Numbered from the stretch's first letter, positions 53,871 to 62,688 are shown. The stretch: 64,000 nucleotides of DNA from Marinobacter sp. F3R11 (GCF_003318275.1 NZ_QOCH01000015.1:531608-595607); one strand, 5' to 3'. Program-made: numbers and translations. Notes: generated from the sequence alone by a model not told the origin.

Positions 53871-55604
53871 ATGAAAATTAACGACATCCCTGTAATCGAC
53901 ACCGACGTTCTGGTCATTGGCGGTGGCACAGCTGGCCCCATGGCAGCCGTCACTGCCAAAGAGCAAGACCCGAGCCTCAGAGTCATACTGCTGGAAAAAG
54001 CCAACGTTAAACGCTCTGGCGCCATTTCCATGGGCATGGATGGCCTGAATAACGCCGTCGTGCCAGGCCACGCCACACCAGAGCAGTACGTCAAGGAAAT
54101 CACCATTGCCAACGATGGCATTGTGCACCAGCCCGCACTCATGGCCTATGCCACCCGCTCTTTCCCGATGATTGAAAAGCTGGACTCCTGGGGTGTGCAT
54201 TTCCAGAAAGATGAAACCGGTGATTACGACATGAAAAAGGTTCACCATCTGGGCACCTACGTTCTGCCCATGCCGGAGGGCCACAACGTCAAGAAGATCC
54301 TTTACCGTCGCCTGCGCCGTAACCGTGTCGAAATCGAGAACCGCTTTACCGCAACACGTCTGCTGAAAGATCCGGACGGCAACATTGCCGGCATGATCGG
54401 CGTCAACACCCGAACCGCCGAGCCCATCATCATTCGTGCCAAAGCCGTAATCATGGCCACCGGAGCAGCAGGACGCATCGGCCTGCCAACCTCTGGTTAT
54501 CTGTTCGGCACCTATGAAAACCCGGCCAACAACGGTGACGGCCACGCCATGGCCTATCACGCAGGTGCTGACCTGGCGAACCTTGAGTGTTTTCAGATAA
54601 ACCCGCTGCTCAAGGACTACAACGGTCCGGCTTGCGCATATGTGACCGGCCCCCTGGGCGGCTTTACCGCTAACGCCTACGGTGAGCGTTTCATCGAATG
54701 CGACTACTGGTCCGGCCAGATGATGCTGGAGTTTTTCAAAGAGCTGGAATCCGGCACCGGCCCCGTGTTTCTCAAACTGGACCACCTGGCCGAAGAAACA
54801 ATCCAGGAAATCGAAACCGTACTGCATACCAACGAACGCCCTACCCGCGGTCGCTTCCATGAAGGCCGGGAAGTGAACTACCGGGAGCGCATGGTGGAAA
54901 TGCACATATCCGAGATCGGCTTCTGCTCCGGGCACTCCGCCTCCGGGGTCTGGACCGATGAAACCGGCGCCACCACCGTGCCCGGACTTTTCTGCGCCGG
55001 CGATATGGCGAGCGTGGCTCACAACTACATGCTGGGTGCTTTTGTATACGGCCAGATCTGCGGCGAAAGCGCCGTGGAATTCGCGAAATCACGGACTGAG
55101 CCTCAGCTCGACGAAAGCTTCATCACCAAGGAACTGGAACGGATTCAGGCACCCATGAAACGGGCCGACGGCATCCCTCCGGAGCAGATGGAATACAAGG
55201 TACGCCGCTTGGTAAACGACTATCTGCAACCGCCGAAAGTAACCAAAAAAATGGAGATAGGTCTGGAGCGCATTCTCGCAGTAAGGGAAGACGTACCACA
55301 ACTGTGCGCACGGGATCCCCACGAACTACTGAGGGCAATGGAAGTTCAGTCCATCATCGACTGCGCCGAAATGGCTGCCCGGGCCTCACTCTACCGCACC
55401 GAATCCCGTTGGGGTCTTTACCACTACCGGGTGGATTACCCGGATCAGGACGACAGCGAATGGTTCTACCACAGCCGCCTGTTCAAGAATGAAAACGGCG
55501 AGATGGCTCATGGTAAACGCCCTGTTGCGGATTACCTGGTACCTCTGGGCGAGGAAAAAGACGCCTACCAGAAAATGCGGGTCAAGAAAGCCGCCAACGC
55601 CTGA
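53871..55604 (+). CDS. AprA-like FAD-dependent oxidoreductase (fumarate reductase / APS reductase alpha family)
   Basis: A 577-residue cytoplasmic flavoprotein. The FAD motif VLVIGGGTAGPMAAV is at residues 14-28, followed by VKRSGAISMGMDGLNN, which resembles the RSGA-x-AQGLSAIN segment of adenylylsulfate reductase alpha; a late FAD motif is GLFCAGDMAS (near 377-386) with HNYMLGAFVYG. A ferredoxin-like beta partner follows after a 12-base-stem hairpin. No sat, sulfite reductase or dsr gene is in the window, so APS chemistry is not established. Substrate unknown. Confidence 0.8.
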   Translation: MKINDIPVIDTDVLVIGGGTAGPMAAVTAKEQDPSLRVILLEKANVKRSGAISMGMDGLNNAVVPGHATPEQYVKEITIANDGIVHQPALMAYATRSFPMIEKLDSWGVHFQKDETGDYDMKKVHHLGTYVLPMPEGHNVKKILYRRLRRNRVEIENRFTATRLLKDPDGNIAGMIGVNTRTAEPIIIRAKAVIMATGAAGRIGLPTSGYLFGTYENPANNGDGHAMAYHAGADLANLECFQINPLLKDYNGPACAYVTGPLGGFTANAYGERFIECDYWSGQMMLEFFKELESGTGPVFLKLDHLAEETIQEIETVLHTNERPTRGRFHEGREVNYRERMVEMHISEIGFCSGHSASGVWTDETGATTVPGLFCAGDMASVAHNYMLGAFVYGQICGESAVEFAKSRTEPQLDESFITKELERIQAPMKRADGIPPEQMEYKVRRLVNDYLQPPKVTKKMEIGLERILAVREDVPQLCARDPHELLRAMEVQSIIDCAEMAARASLYRTESRWGLYHYRVDYPDQDDSEWFYHSRLFKNENGEMAHGKRPVADYLVPLGEEKDAYQKMRVKKAANA

Positions 55605-55611
55605 CAAAACC

Positions 55612-55638
55612 GTACGGCAGCATCTGATGCTGCCGTAC
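55612..55638. terminator. Hairpin between AprA-like and ferredoxin genes
   Basis: Twelve-base perfect arms GTACGGCAGCAT and ATGCTGCCGTAC with a three-base loop. No T tract. It sits 8 bases after the flavoprotein stop codon and likely tunes expression or stabilises the upstream message. Confidence 0.6.
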
Positions 55639-55672
55639 ACAACGAATTTCCTTACGAGAGAGGAACACCAAA

Positions 55673-55906
55673 ATGCCTATCGCCAATCACCATTCAAGCG
55701 TTCCCGTCATCGTAGACGAGGATAAATGCATTGCCGACAAGGGCTGTACCGTATGCATCGACGTATGCCCACTGGACGTTCTCTGGATTAATGAAGAGAC
55801 AGGCAAAGCACACATGAAATACGACGAGTGCTGGTACTGCATGCCCTGTGAGGCGGACTGCCCCACCGACGCCGTTACCGTCAACATTCCCTACCTGCTG
55901 CGCTGA
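55673..55906 (+). CDS. AprB-like 2[4Fe-4S] ferredoxin
   Basis: A 77-residue protein with two cysteine sets: C-x5-C-x2-C-x3-CP (CIADKGCTVCIDVCP) and C-x2-C-x2-C-x3-CP (CWYCMPCEADCP), as in the ferredoxin half of APS reductase beta. It lacks AprB's long C-terminal tail, so it is about half the usual AprB length. It very likely carries electrons to or from the AprA-like flavoprotein encoded directly upstream. A GAGAGGA site precedes the ATG. Confidence 0.85.
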   Translation: MPIANHHSSVPVIVDEDKCIADKGCTVCIDVCPLDVLWINEETGKAHMKYDECWYCMPCEADCPTDAVTVNIPYLLR

Positions 55907-55914
55907 GGTAAGCC

Positions 55915-56874
55915 ATGAAAACCTACGATGACCCCGAACTTCAGGCCATTGCCATAAAGCTAACCTCTGACGACCCGGGTATACGCCGGGTTGCCGTCAT
56001 GGATCTGGTCGACTCCGGAGAACCGGAAGCCGTCGAACTGGTCATTCAGGCACTCCAGGATCCGGACACCAAAGTGCGCCAGGAAGCGGCAAAAGTAGTG
56101 GACGAATTCGAAGCCGAAGATATGGCAGACGCGCTGATTTCTGCCCTGAATGACAGCGATGAAGTTGTACGCAACAGCGCAGCCCATGCCCTGGCCGATC
56201 TCAAAGATCCTGCTGCCGCAGAACCACTGCTGAAAGCCCTGGAGAGCAGCACCGACAGTTTCGTGGTGTCTGGCATCCTGCGCGCACTCAAGCCACTGCG
56301 CAATCTGGGGGCCCAGAGCCCGGCACTTGCGCGGCTGGATGATCCCGACCCACAGGTTCGCCGTGAAGCCGTGGGTGTGATTGGCTGGTTAAAGCAACCG
56401 GAAAACCTGCCCGCACTGGTAAAAACCGCGAAGAATGACCCGGATCCAGACGTGCGCCGCTCCGCTACCGGCGCCCTGGTGTATGCCAACCCACAGCAGG
56501 TGGGCCAGGCCCTGGTCAGCCTCCTCAATGACGAACACTGGCAGGTGCGCTGCGAAGCCGCCAACAGCATCAGCAAGCTGGACCATCAGGCGGCCGCACC
56601 CGCTCTGATGGAAGCCACCAAAGATGATCTGTGGCAGGTGCGCGAGAAAGCCGTGGATGCTCTTGGAAAACTGGGCGTAGTAGAGGCTATCCCGGTTCTC
56701 GGAGAGTGCTCGAAAGACACCATGAGCAACCTGCGTAAAGCGGCAATAGGCGCCCTGGGCACCATTGCACACAAAGATGGCCGCCCCTATGTGGTGACGG
56801 CTCTGGACGACCCGGATCCGGACGTCCGCAAACTGGCCCGCTGGGCCATCTCTAAACTGGACGCGGCAGCCTGA
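55915..56874 (+). CDS. HEAT-repeat protein (PBS-lyase HEAT-like)
   Basis: A 319-residue all-helical protein built of about nine or ten ~31-residue HEAT-like repeats, each with a D-P/D-x-x-VR pattern (DPDTKVRQEA, DSDEVVRNSA, DPDPQVRREA, DPDPDVRRSA). No enzyme motif is present, so it is a scaffold or chaperone. Such proteins accompany some phycobilin lyases and Fe-S/metal enzymes. Position directly after the AprAB-like pair suggests it aids assembly of that enzyme, which is inference. It starts 8 bases after the ferredoxin stop. Confidence 0.82.
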   Translation: MKTYDDPELQAIAIKLTSDDPGIRRVAVMDLVDSGEPEAVELVIQALQDPDTKVRQEAAKVVDEFEAEDMADALISALNDSDEVVRNSAAHALADLKDPAAAEPLLKALESSTDSFVVSGILRALKPLRNLGAQSPALARLDDPDPQVRREAVGVIGWLKQPENLPALVKTAKNDPDPDVRRSATGALVYANPQQVGQALVSLLNDEHWQVRCEAANSISKLDHQAAAPALMEATKDDLWQVREKAVDALGKLGVVEAIPVLGECSKDTMSNLRKAAIGALGTIAHKDGRPYVVTALDDPDPDVRKLARWAISKLDAAA

Positions 56875-56880
56875 CCAAGC

Positions 56881-56908
56881 GGCCAGCCTGAGGCATAACA
56901 GGCTGGCC
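56881..56908. terminator. Hairpin between HEAT-repeat and 7Fe ferredoxin genes
   Basis: Ten-base perfect arms GGCCAGCCTG and CAGGCTGGCC with an 8-base loop, starting 7 bases after the HEAT-protein stop. Not followed by a clear T run, so transcription may continue into the next genes. Confidence 0.6.
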
Positions 56909-56940
56909 CTTACTCGCCGACCATAAACCAGGAGACTGCC

Positions 56941-57264
56941 ATGACTTTTGTCGTTACTGAAAATTGCATCCGCTGCAAATACACGGACTGCGTCGATGTA
57001 TGCCCTACAGACTGCTTCCATGAGGGGCCTAATTTTCTGGTAATAAACCCGGAGAGCTGCATTGATTGCAGCCTCTGCGTCGCTGAATGCCCTGCGGATG
57101 CCATTTTCGATGAAAAAGACCTTCCGGAGGATCAGCGCCATTTCATAGAACTGAATGCCGAACTGTCACAAATCTGGCCTGTCATTGACGCCACCTCAAC
57201 GCCCATGCCTGACGCAGAAGAGTGGGTCGATCGTCCTGACAAAATGCAGTATCTGGAGCGCTGA
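56941..57264 (+). CDS. fdxA: 7Fe ferredoxin (FdxA type)
   Basis: A 107-residue ferredoxin of the FdxA type carrying one [3Fe-4S] and one [4Fe-4S] cluster. Cysteine sets are [20 protein letters not shown] at the N-terminus and [12 protein letters not shown] near residues 40-51, with the usual C-terminal helix. It would deliver low-potential electrons between the Fpr-type reductase further downstream and a client such as the AprA-like enzyme. Confidence 0.92.
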   Translation: MTFVVTENCIRCKYTDCVDVCPTDCFHEGPNFLVINPESCIDCSLCVAECPADAIFDEKDLPEDQRHFIELNAELSQIWPVIDATSTPMPDAEEWVDRPDKMQYLER

Positions 57265-57267
57265 AGC

Positions 57268-57459
57268 ATGCCCCGACTTGTCATAACGAGTTGTTTCCGG
57301 GTGCTCTCCGTGTTGCTGGTAGGGATTTCTGCCGCCGCTATGGGAAGCGCTCGCCCGATGGAGCTGCCGGATCGCCATGTCCAGCCGCCCGAAACGCCAG
57401 AACTGGTGATTCTGTCCGAGGCAGGAGGAGGCCTTCATGTCCATACACACCATGGTTGA
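57268..57459 (+). CDS. Possible small exported protein
   Basis: A 63-residue reading frame starting 3 bases after the fdxA stop and filling the gap to the DUF971 gene, which it overlaps by 23 bases. It has a signal-peptide-like N-terminus (hydrophobic residues 8-24, AMGSA) and a Pro/His-rich tail. GGAG is 10 bases upstream. It has no recognisable domain. It could be a genuine small operon member or a chance frame. Confidence 0.35.
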   Translation: MPRLVITSCFRVLSVLLVGISAAAMGSARPMELPDRHVQPPETPELVILSEAGGGLHVHTHHG

Positions 57460-57748
57460 ACCTCCCAGGGAAGTTCGCCTGAAGCGCAAGCTAAACGCGC
57501 TGGAACTGAGCTGGCCAGACGGCCTGACCACACAGCTGAGCTGCTTGTTGCTGCGCAAATCCTGCGCCTGCTCCCACTGTACCCAGGCCAAACGAACGGG
57601 CCGGCTAAGCCTCATTGATGCCGATGTTCGCGTGGAAAGTGTGGAGTTGTCAGGTGTTAGTGGCCTGCAGTTTCACTTCAGCGACGGTCACTACCGGGGC
57701 CTCTATCCCTGGGCTTTTCTACGGGAACTCAGCGAGCAGTTATCATGA
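57437..57748 (+). CDS. DUF971 (GBBH-like N-terminal domain) protein
   Basis: A 103-residue protein made of a single DUF971 domain, the small metal-binding module also found at the N-terminus of gamma-butyrobetaine hydroxylase. It has the conserved cysteines (SCACSHC, near residues 36-42) and the closing GLYPWAFLREL. DUF971 proteins are often near Mrp/ApbC Fe-S carriers, as here. Function unknown; Fe-S or zinc binding is likely. It overlaps the exporter gene by 4 bases. AGGAGG precedes the ATG. Confidence 0.85.
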   Translation: MSIHTMVEPPREVRLKRKLNALELSWPDGLTTQLSCLLLRKSCACSHCTQAKRTGRLSLIDADVRVESVELSGVSGLQFHFSDGHYRGLYPWAFLRELSEQLS

Positions 57749-58752
57749 ACCAGGCTCAGCAGTCTACGTACACCTTGTGGTGGACGCCCATCCGGCAACG
57801 CTACCCCGGAACCGCCTTATGCGTTGTTCTGGCACTGGCTGGCAGCTTTCTCGCAAGCCAGTACGGAGCGCCTGCACTGATGCTGGTATTGCTGCTGGGT
57901 TTTGGTTTTGCCAGTCAGGCTGCGGATTCAAACCTGAAACCCGGAGTGGAATTCTGCAGCCGCCAGGTATTGCGCACCGGCATCGCCCTGCTGGGTGCAG
58001 GAATTGGCGTAGAGCAACTGATGACCGTTGGCAGCCTGCCCTTGCTGGTGGTACTTACCTGTGTGCCAATCACAATCGGGGCAGCACTTCTGCTGGGACG
58101 TTGGCTGGGATTACCTTCGATGCAAAGCCTGGTAGCAGGCGTTGCCGTTGCCATCTGCGGCGTCTCTGCAGCTATTGCAGTTGCTGCCGTCATTCCCCAT
58201 GGAAAACTGGAAGACCGGCGGTTGCTGGGTGTGCTTGTGGGCGTTACAGCACTTGGCACCCTGAGCATGCTGGTATTGCCACCGCTGTTTGCAATGCTCG
58301 GCTACAGTGAATCGCAAACCGGACTGCTGTTAGGCGCCAGCATTCACGATGTGGCTCAGGCCGCAGGTGCCGGCTATCTGGTGTCCGACACAGCCGGCGA
58401 TATTGCCACCCTGACCAAGCTCCTGCGCGTAGCGTTACTGGCCCCGCTGGTACTCCTGCTGGGGGCTCTGTTAAACCGCAACAGCGTGGGCAAGGCGGAA
58501 TACCCCTGGTTCCTTCTGGGTTTTGTCATTCTGTTCGGCATGAACAGTCTTGGCTGGTTATCCGAAGACCTGCGTCATGCACTGACTAACACATCTCAGG
58601 CCTGTCTTCTGGTCACCATGGCCGCACTGGGCATGCGAACCAGCCTGTCATCCCTGATCGCACAGGGCTGGCGCCCGTTCGCGATGCTGGCACTGCTTAG
58701 CACCCTGCTCGTTATCACGGCCATGACATCCATGGCCACTTACTCACTCTGA
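57745..58752 (+). CDS. YeiH/TauZ-like putative sulfate exporter (UPF0324)
   Basis: A 335-residue inner membrane protein of the PSE/YeiH family with about ten helices and family segments such as LRTGIALLGAGIG and GASIHDVAQAAGAGY. A family member, TauZ, is proposed to export sulfate during taurine dissimilation. In this operon it could expel sulfite, sulfate or another oxyanion made from the imported substrate. It overlaps the DUF971 gene, so coupled translation. Confidence 0.87.
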   Translation: MNQAQQSTYTLWWTPIRQRYPGTALCVVLALAGSFLASQYGAPALMLVLLLGFGFASQAADSNLKPGVEFCSRQVLRTGIALLGAGIGVEQLMTVGSLPLLVVLTCVPITIGAALLLGRWLGLPSMQSLVAGVAVAICGVSAAIAVAAVIPHGKLEDRRLLGVLVGVTALGTLSMLVLPPLFAMLGYSESQTGLLLGASIHDVAQAAGAGYLVSDTAGDIATLTKLLRVALLAPLVLLLGALLNRNSVGKAEYPWFLLGFVILFGMNSLGWLSEDLRHALTNTSQACLLVTMAALGMRTSLSSLIAQGWRPFAMLALLSTLLVITAMTSMATYSL

Positions 58753-58786
58753 CACTGTCTGAAATTCGCCAATAAGGAGAAATACC

Positions 58787-59563
58787 ATGGCTGCACTTGG
58801 AACCGAAAACGTCATCAGCGTCCATCACTGGAACGACACCCTGTTCAGTTTCAGAACAACCCGAGACCAGAGTCTTCGCTTTGAGAACGGTCACTTTGTC
58901 ATGATTGGTCTGCCGGTGAATGGTAAACCACTGCTTCGCGCTTACAGTATTGTCAGCGCCAATCACGAAGAGTATCTGGAGTTCTTGAGCATCAAGGTTC
59001 CGGACGGCCCGCTCACATCAAAACTTCAGCATCTTCAGGAAGGCGACTCGCTGTTTGTAAGCCGCAAGCCAGTGGGCACTCTGGTCATGCACGACCTTAC
59101 CCCGGGCAAAAATCTGTACCTGTTTGGCACGGGTACCGGACTGGCGCCATTCATGAGCATCATACGTGACCCCGAAACCTACGACCGTTTTGACAAGGTC
59201 GTGCTGGTGCATTGCGTACGTGAAGTCAGTGAACTGGCCTACCACGATTACCTCACCAAAGAACTTCCAAATCATGAGTTTCTTGCGGAGATTATCGGCG
59301 ACAAGCTTATTTACTACCCCACCGTAACCCGGGAGCCCTTCCGCAATCAGGGGCGGATTACCACCCTGATAGAGTCTGGCCAGCTGGCAAGAGACACAGG
59401 CCTGCCACAACTGAACCCGGAAACCGATCGGGCCATGCTCTGTGGCAGCCCAGCCATGCTGAAAGACCTGTGCGGAATGCTGGACGACCTCGGGTTCAAA
59501 GCTTCGCCCCAGCAAGGCGAACCCGGCGATTACGTGATTGAACGCGCGTTCGTGGAACAATAA
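58787..59563 (+). CDS. fpr: Ferredoxin-NADP reductase (Fpr type)
   Basis: A 258-residue FAD enzyme moving electrons between NADPH and ferredoxin. It has the FAD motif LRAYSIVSANHEE (RxYS, near residues 50-53) and the nucleotide motif GTGTGLAPFMSI, and the C-terminal segment ending with an aromatic-free tail (ERAFVEQ). It likely reduces the FdxA ferredoxin two to four genes upstream. AAGGAG precedes the ATG. Confidence 0.92.
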   Translation: MAALGTENVISVHHWNDTLFSFRTTRDQSLRFENGHFVMIGLPVNGKPLLRAYSIVSANHEEYLEFLSIKVPDGPLTSKLQHLQEGDSLFVSRKPVGTLVMHDLTPGKNLYLFGTGTGLAPFMSIIRDPETYDRFDKVVLVHCVREVSELAYHDYLTKELPNHEFLAEIIGDKLIYYPTVTREPFRNQGRITTLIESGQLARDTGLPQLNPETDRAMLCGSPAMLKDLCGMLDDLGFKASPQQGEPGDYVIERAFVEQ

Positions 59564-59577
59564 CCGGAGATTCTGCC

Positions 59578-60459
59578 ATGTCCAACCCTGTGTCCTACTT
59601 ATCCGCTCAACAGCAGAAACGCCAGCCTCCGGAGCAGAAAGCGGTTCCGGGGGTGAAGCATATGATCGCGATTGCTTCCGGGAAAGGCGGTGTCGGCAAA
59701 TCCACAACCACAACCAACCTTGCCCTTGCGCTTGCCAGCACCGGCGCCCGCGTTGGCATACTGGATGCAGACCTATACGGGCCCAGCCAGCCGCATATGC
59801 TGGGCCTGAAAGGCATGCCGGACAGTCCTGATGGAAAAATACTGGAGCCCATGATCGGACATGGCATACAGACCATGTCCATAGGATTTCTGGTTGATGA
59901 AGAGGCGCCGATCATCTGGCGCGGCCCCATGATCACCCAGGCCCTGACCCGCCTGATGTACGAAACACGCTGGGACAATCTCGACTACCTGCTTGTGGAC
60001 ATGCCGCCAGGGACCGGGGACATCCATCTCACCATGGCCCAGCGCATGCCCGTCTCTGGTGCCGTAATCGTAACAACACCTCAGGACATTGCCTTACTGG
60101 ACGCCCGTAAAGGCCTGCGCATGTTTGAGAAAGTAAACGTTCCCGTGCTCGGCATTATAGAAAACATGAGCATCCACATTTGCAGCAATTGCGGGCATCA
60201 GGAACATATTTTCGGCCAGGGAGGCGCCAGACGCATGGCAAGTGAGGCCGGAACAACCTTACTTGGGGAGCTGCCACTGGACCTGGGGATTCGCACCGGA
60301 TCAGACGCCGGCGAGCCCATCATGGCCGCAGAGCCTGACGGTCAGATCGCAGACGCTTACAGGGCAATTGCCTCTCAACTGACACAAATGCTCCCGGAGT
60401 CCGGTACTGCAGAAAAAGGAGTCCATAAACCGCCCCTTCCCACTATCGTCATGGACTGA
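59578..60459 (+). CDS. Mrp/ApbC-type Fe-S cluster carrier ATPase
   Basis: A 293-residue P-loop ATPase that loads Fe-S clusters into client proteins. The deviant Walker A is GKGGVGKSTTTTNLA (near residues 32-46), and the C-terminal CxxC that binds the bridging cluster is present (HICSNCGHQ). The N-terminal DUF59 domain found in full-length Mrp is absent, so this is a short form. It closes the gene series and would serve the ferredoxins and AprB-like protein. Confidence 0.9.
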   Translation: MSNPVSYLSAQQQKRQPPEQKAVPGVKHMIAIASGKGGVGKSTTTTNLALALASTGARVGILDADLYGPSQPHMLGLKGMPDSPDGKILEPMIGHGIQTMSIGFLVDEEAPIIWRGPMITQALTRLMYETRWDNLDYLLVDMPPGTGDIHLTMAQRMPVSGAVIVTTPQDIALLDARKGLRMFEKVNVPVLGIIENMSIHICSNCGHQEHIFGQGGARRMASEAGTTLLGELPLDLGIRTGSDAGEPIMAAEPDGQIADAYRAIASQLTQMLPESGTAEKGVHKPPLPTIVMD

Positions 60460-60488
60460 ACCAGGCTGTTCCGGGTGCTCGTGGGTAT

Positions 60489-60524
60489 GCTGACAGGCTC
60501 AGAGTGAATTCCGGGCCTGTCAGC
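60489..60524. terminator. Bidirectional hairpin between mrp-like gene and usp
   Basis: Ten-base perfect arms GCTGACAGGC and GCCTGTCAGC around a 16-base loop, between two convergent genes and covering the stress-protein stop codon. It is a probable shared transcription end although T tracts are poor. Confidence 0.55.
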
Positions 60525-60984
60525 CGATATCGTCCGGAGCCGGTTCCTGCTCACATTTATCCAACGACGGAAGCACAAGTACCGGACAAGGAGCGTTAAC
60601 GGCAACATACTCAACGGTTGCACGACGCATAGGCCAATGGCCACTGCCACCCCGGGAAACCAGTAACATCAGATCCACCCCTAGCTGACCGGCCATACCC
60701 ACCAGCTTTTCGCCCGTGTTTCCTGCCACCACATGCAGGGTGGCGGTGCGATTCATGGGCAGATATTTCCGTGCGAGCAGATCCAGCACGTCGTGAACCT
60801 CGGTTTCTTTCTCTGCGGGAGAGTCCTCGTCTACGTGCGGAAAAAATCCGCCTCCTCCGGGGTTATATACGCTGGCAAGATGCAGTTCTCCATCCTCCGC
60901 CAGCAGATCAAGGGCGGCTTCCAGAGCACGTTTTCCCTCACCATCGTCTTTGGGATCAATGGCGATCAACAGTTTCCGGTACAT
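60520..60984 (-). CDS. Universal stress protein family protein
   Basis: A 154-residue UspA-fold protein with an N-terminal strand YRKLLIAIDPKDDG and the C-terminal nucleotide-binding-like region LLVSRGGSGHWPMRRATVEYV...CPVLVLP, close to the G-x2-G-x9-G-S/T pattern of ATP-binding members. I use the ATG at 60984 with AGGAG upstream; a longer frame adds 23 residues. It overlaps the BCCT gene by 29 bases and probably shares its transcript. Confidence 0.88.
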   Translation of the reverse strand: MYRKLLIAIDPKDDGEGKRALEAALDLLAEDGELHLASVYNPGGGGFFPHVDEDSPAEKETEVHDVLDLLARKYLPMNRTATLHVVAGNTGEKLVGMAGQLGVDLMLLVSRGGSGHWPMRRATVEYVAVNAPCPVLVLPSLDKCEQEPAPDDIG

Positions 60985-62575
60985 ACTCGCTCTCCTGTTT
61001 GTTTTCAGAGCTCGCTTCCACTTCGGGGAAGGCCCGGCCGCGGACCAGTTCATTCATACTGTAGCCACGATAATCTGCGCGAAGCGCCCTGAACAGCGCC
61101 ACGGCCATGAAAATCAGCAGAATGCAAAACGGCAGCCCCAGGGATGTAATAACGTTCTGCAAAGCATCCAGGCCACCCGCTAACAATAGGGTAGCGGCAA
61201 TAACACCCTGCGCTGCCGCCCAGAAAATGCGCTGTCGGACCAAAGAGGGCTGATCGTCCCTGCGGGTCAGCATATCAATGACCAAGGATGCAGAATCAGA
61301 TGAAGTAGTGAAAAAAATCACGATAATAACCACACTCAGCGCCGATGCCACGCTGGAAAAAGGCAAAGCCTCCAGGAAGGCGAAAATAGCCACCGAAGGA
61401 TCCTGCCGCACCTGTTCCGCCAGGGCGAGTTCACCACTCATCTCCACATTAATGGCTGATAACCCGAAAACCCCAAACCACACCAGAGTGAAAAACGTAG
61501 GAGCAAACAGAACACCTGCAACAAATTCACGAATGGTCCGGCCCCGGGAAATACGGGCTATAAAAATCCCCACATAAGGCGCCCAGGAAATCGTCCATGC
61601 CCAATAGAACAGGGTCCACTGGCGCTGCCAGTCTGTTTCCTTATAGGTTTCTGTCCAGAATGCCAGCCACGGCAGGGCATCGAGATAGTCCCCCACGCTC
61701 TGCACCATTCCCTCAGCAATAAACACCGTGGGCCCCGCAACGAATACAAATACAAGCAGAACCATGGCCAACAGAATATTGAGCTGAGACAGCCGGCGTA
61801 CCCCTTTGTCCAGGCCCAGGGCCACCGAGGTAGCAGCGATGCTGGTAATGATTGCAATCAACACCACCTGAACCAGACCAGAGGACGGCGTGCCGAACAG
61901 ATAACTCAGGCCACTGTTCAGCTGCAGCGTCCCCAGACCAAGAGAGGTCGCGACACCAAACAGAGTACCAAGCACGGCAATAACATCCACCGCCCAGCCC
62001 CAGGGCCCGAACACCCGGTCCCCAAGAATCGGATAGAACAGACTGCTGATACGCATGGGCAAGTTGTGCCGATAGGCGAAATAACCAATCGCCAGGCCCG
62101 GTAAGGCAAAAATGGTCCAGGTGTGCAGGCCAAAATGATAGAGCGCGATGGTCATAGCATCGCTGGCGGCCTGTTCAGAACCGGGTTGAACACCGTCAAA
62201 GGGAGGGCTGGAAAAGTGCGATATGGGTTCCGCGACACCCCAGAACATCAGAATGGTGCCTATGCCTGCCGCAAACAGCATAGTGAACCAGGTAAGATTG
62301 GAATAATCGGGGCGGCTGTCATCGGCCCCCAGACGAATATTGCCATAGCGGCTCACGGCCAGCGCAAGCAGGAAGACCAGCAGGGCGCTGACCGCAAGTA
62401 TATAGAACCACCCAAGGTTGCTGGCTACCCAGCCAGTCAGCACCCCAAAGCTGTTTGCAACGGCTTCATCAAACGGAACCGCCAGGGCAACAAACAGGGC
62501 CGCGACCCCGGCCGAGGTGAAAAACACCCCCGGTATGGTCTGCAATCCCAACCGACGTTGCAGCCGCTCCAGCAC
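60956..62575 (-). CDS. BCCT family osmolyte (betaine/choline/carnitine) transporter
   Basis: A 539-residue, 12-helix transporter of the betaine-choline-carnitine family. The characteristic FYWAWTISWAPYVGIFIARI segment, which holds the substrate-cage Trp residues, is present near residues 330-350, and a hydrophilic C-terminal tail follows. Expected to import glycine betaine or related osmolyte, common in marine bacteria. I use GTG 62575 with GGAGG 5 bases before; the frame from TTG 62608 overlaps that site. Divergent from the MerR gene. Confidence 0.92.
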   Translation of the reverse strand: MLERLQRRLGLQTIPGVFFTSAGVAALFVALAVPFDEAVANSFGVLTGWVASNLGWFYILAVSALLVFLLALAVSRYGNIRLGADDSRPDYSNLTWFTMLFAAGIGTILMFWGVAEPISHFSSPPFDGVQPGSEQAASDAMTIALYHFGLHTWTIFALPGLAIGYFAYRHNLPMRISSLFYPILGDRVFGPWGWAVDVIAVLGTLFGVATSLGLGTLQLNSGLSYLFGTPSSGLVQVVLIAIITSIAATSVALGLDKGVRRLSQLNILLAMVLLVFVFVAGPTVFIAEGMVQSVGDYLDALPWLAFWTETYKETDWQRQWTLFYWAWTISWAPYVGIFIARISRGRTIREFVAGVLFAPTFFTLVWFGVFGLSAINVEMSGELALAEQVRQDPSVAIFAFLEALPFSSVASALSVVIIVIFFTTSSDSASLVIDMLTRRDDQPSLVRQRIFWAAAQGVIAATLLLAGGLDALQNVITSLGLPFCILLIFMAVALFRALRADYRGYSMNELVRGRAFPEVEASSENKQESEYVPETVDRH

Positions 62576-62688
62576 ATGAACCTCCGTTTCTTGTGAAAAG
62601 AACTCCAAAGGCCTTACGCTACCACATGCACCGACCCGTTGTGAGACGAATCAGAACACTTCCCGGGCATATACAGAGGCAACTGAAC

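Noticed and set aside
53826..55022. Leftward open frame of 398 codons opposite the AprA-like gene
   Set aside because: Antisense shadow rich in Gly, Val and His, without a domain; the AprA-like frame explains the region.
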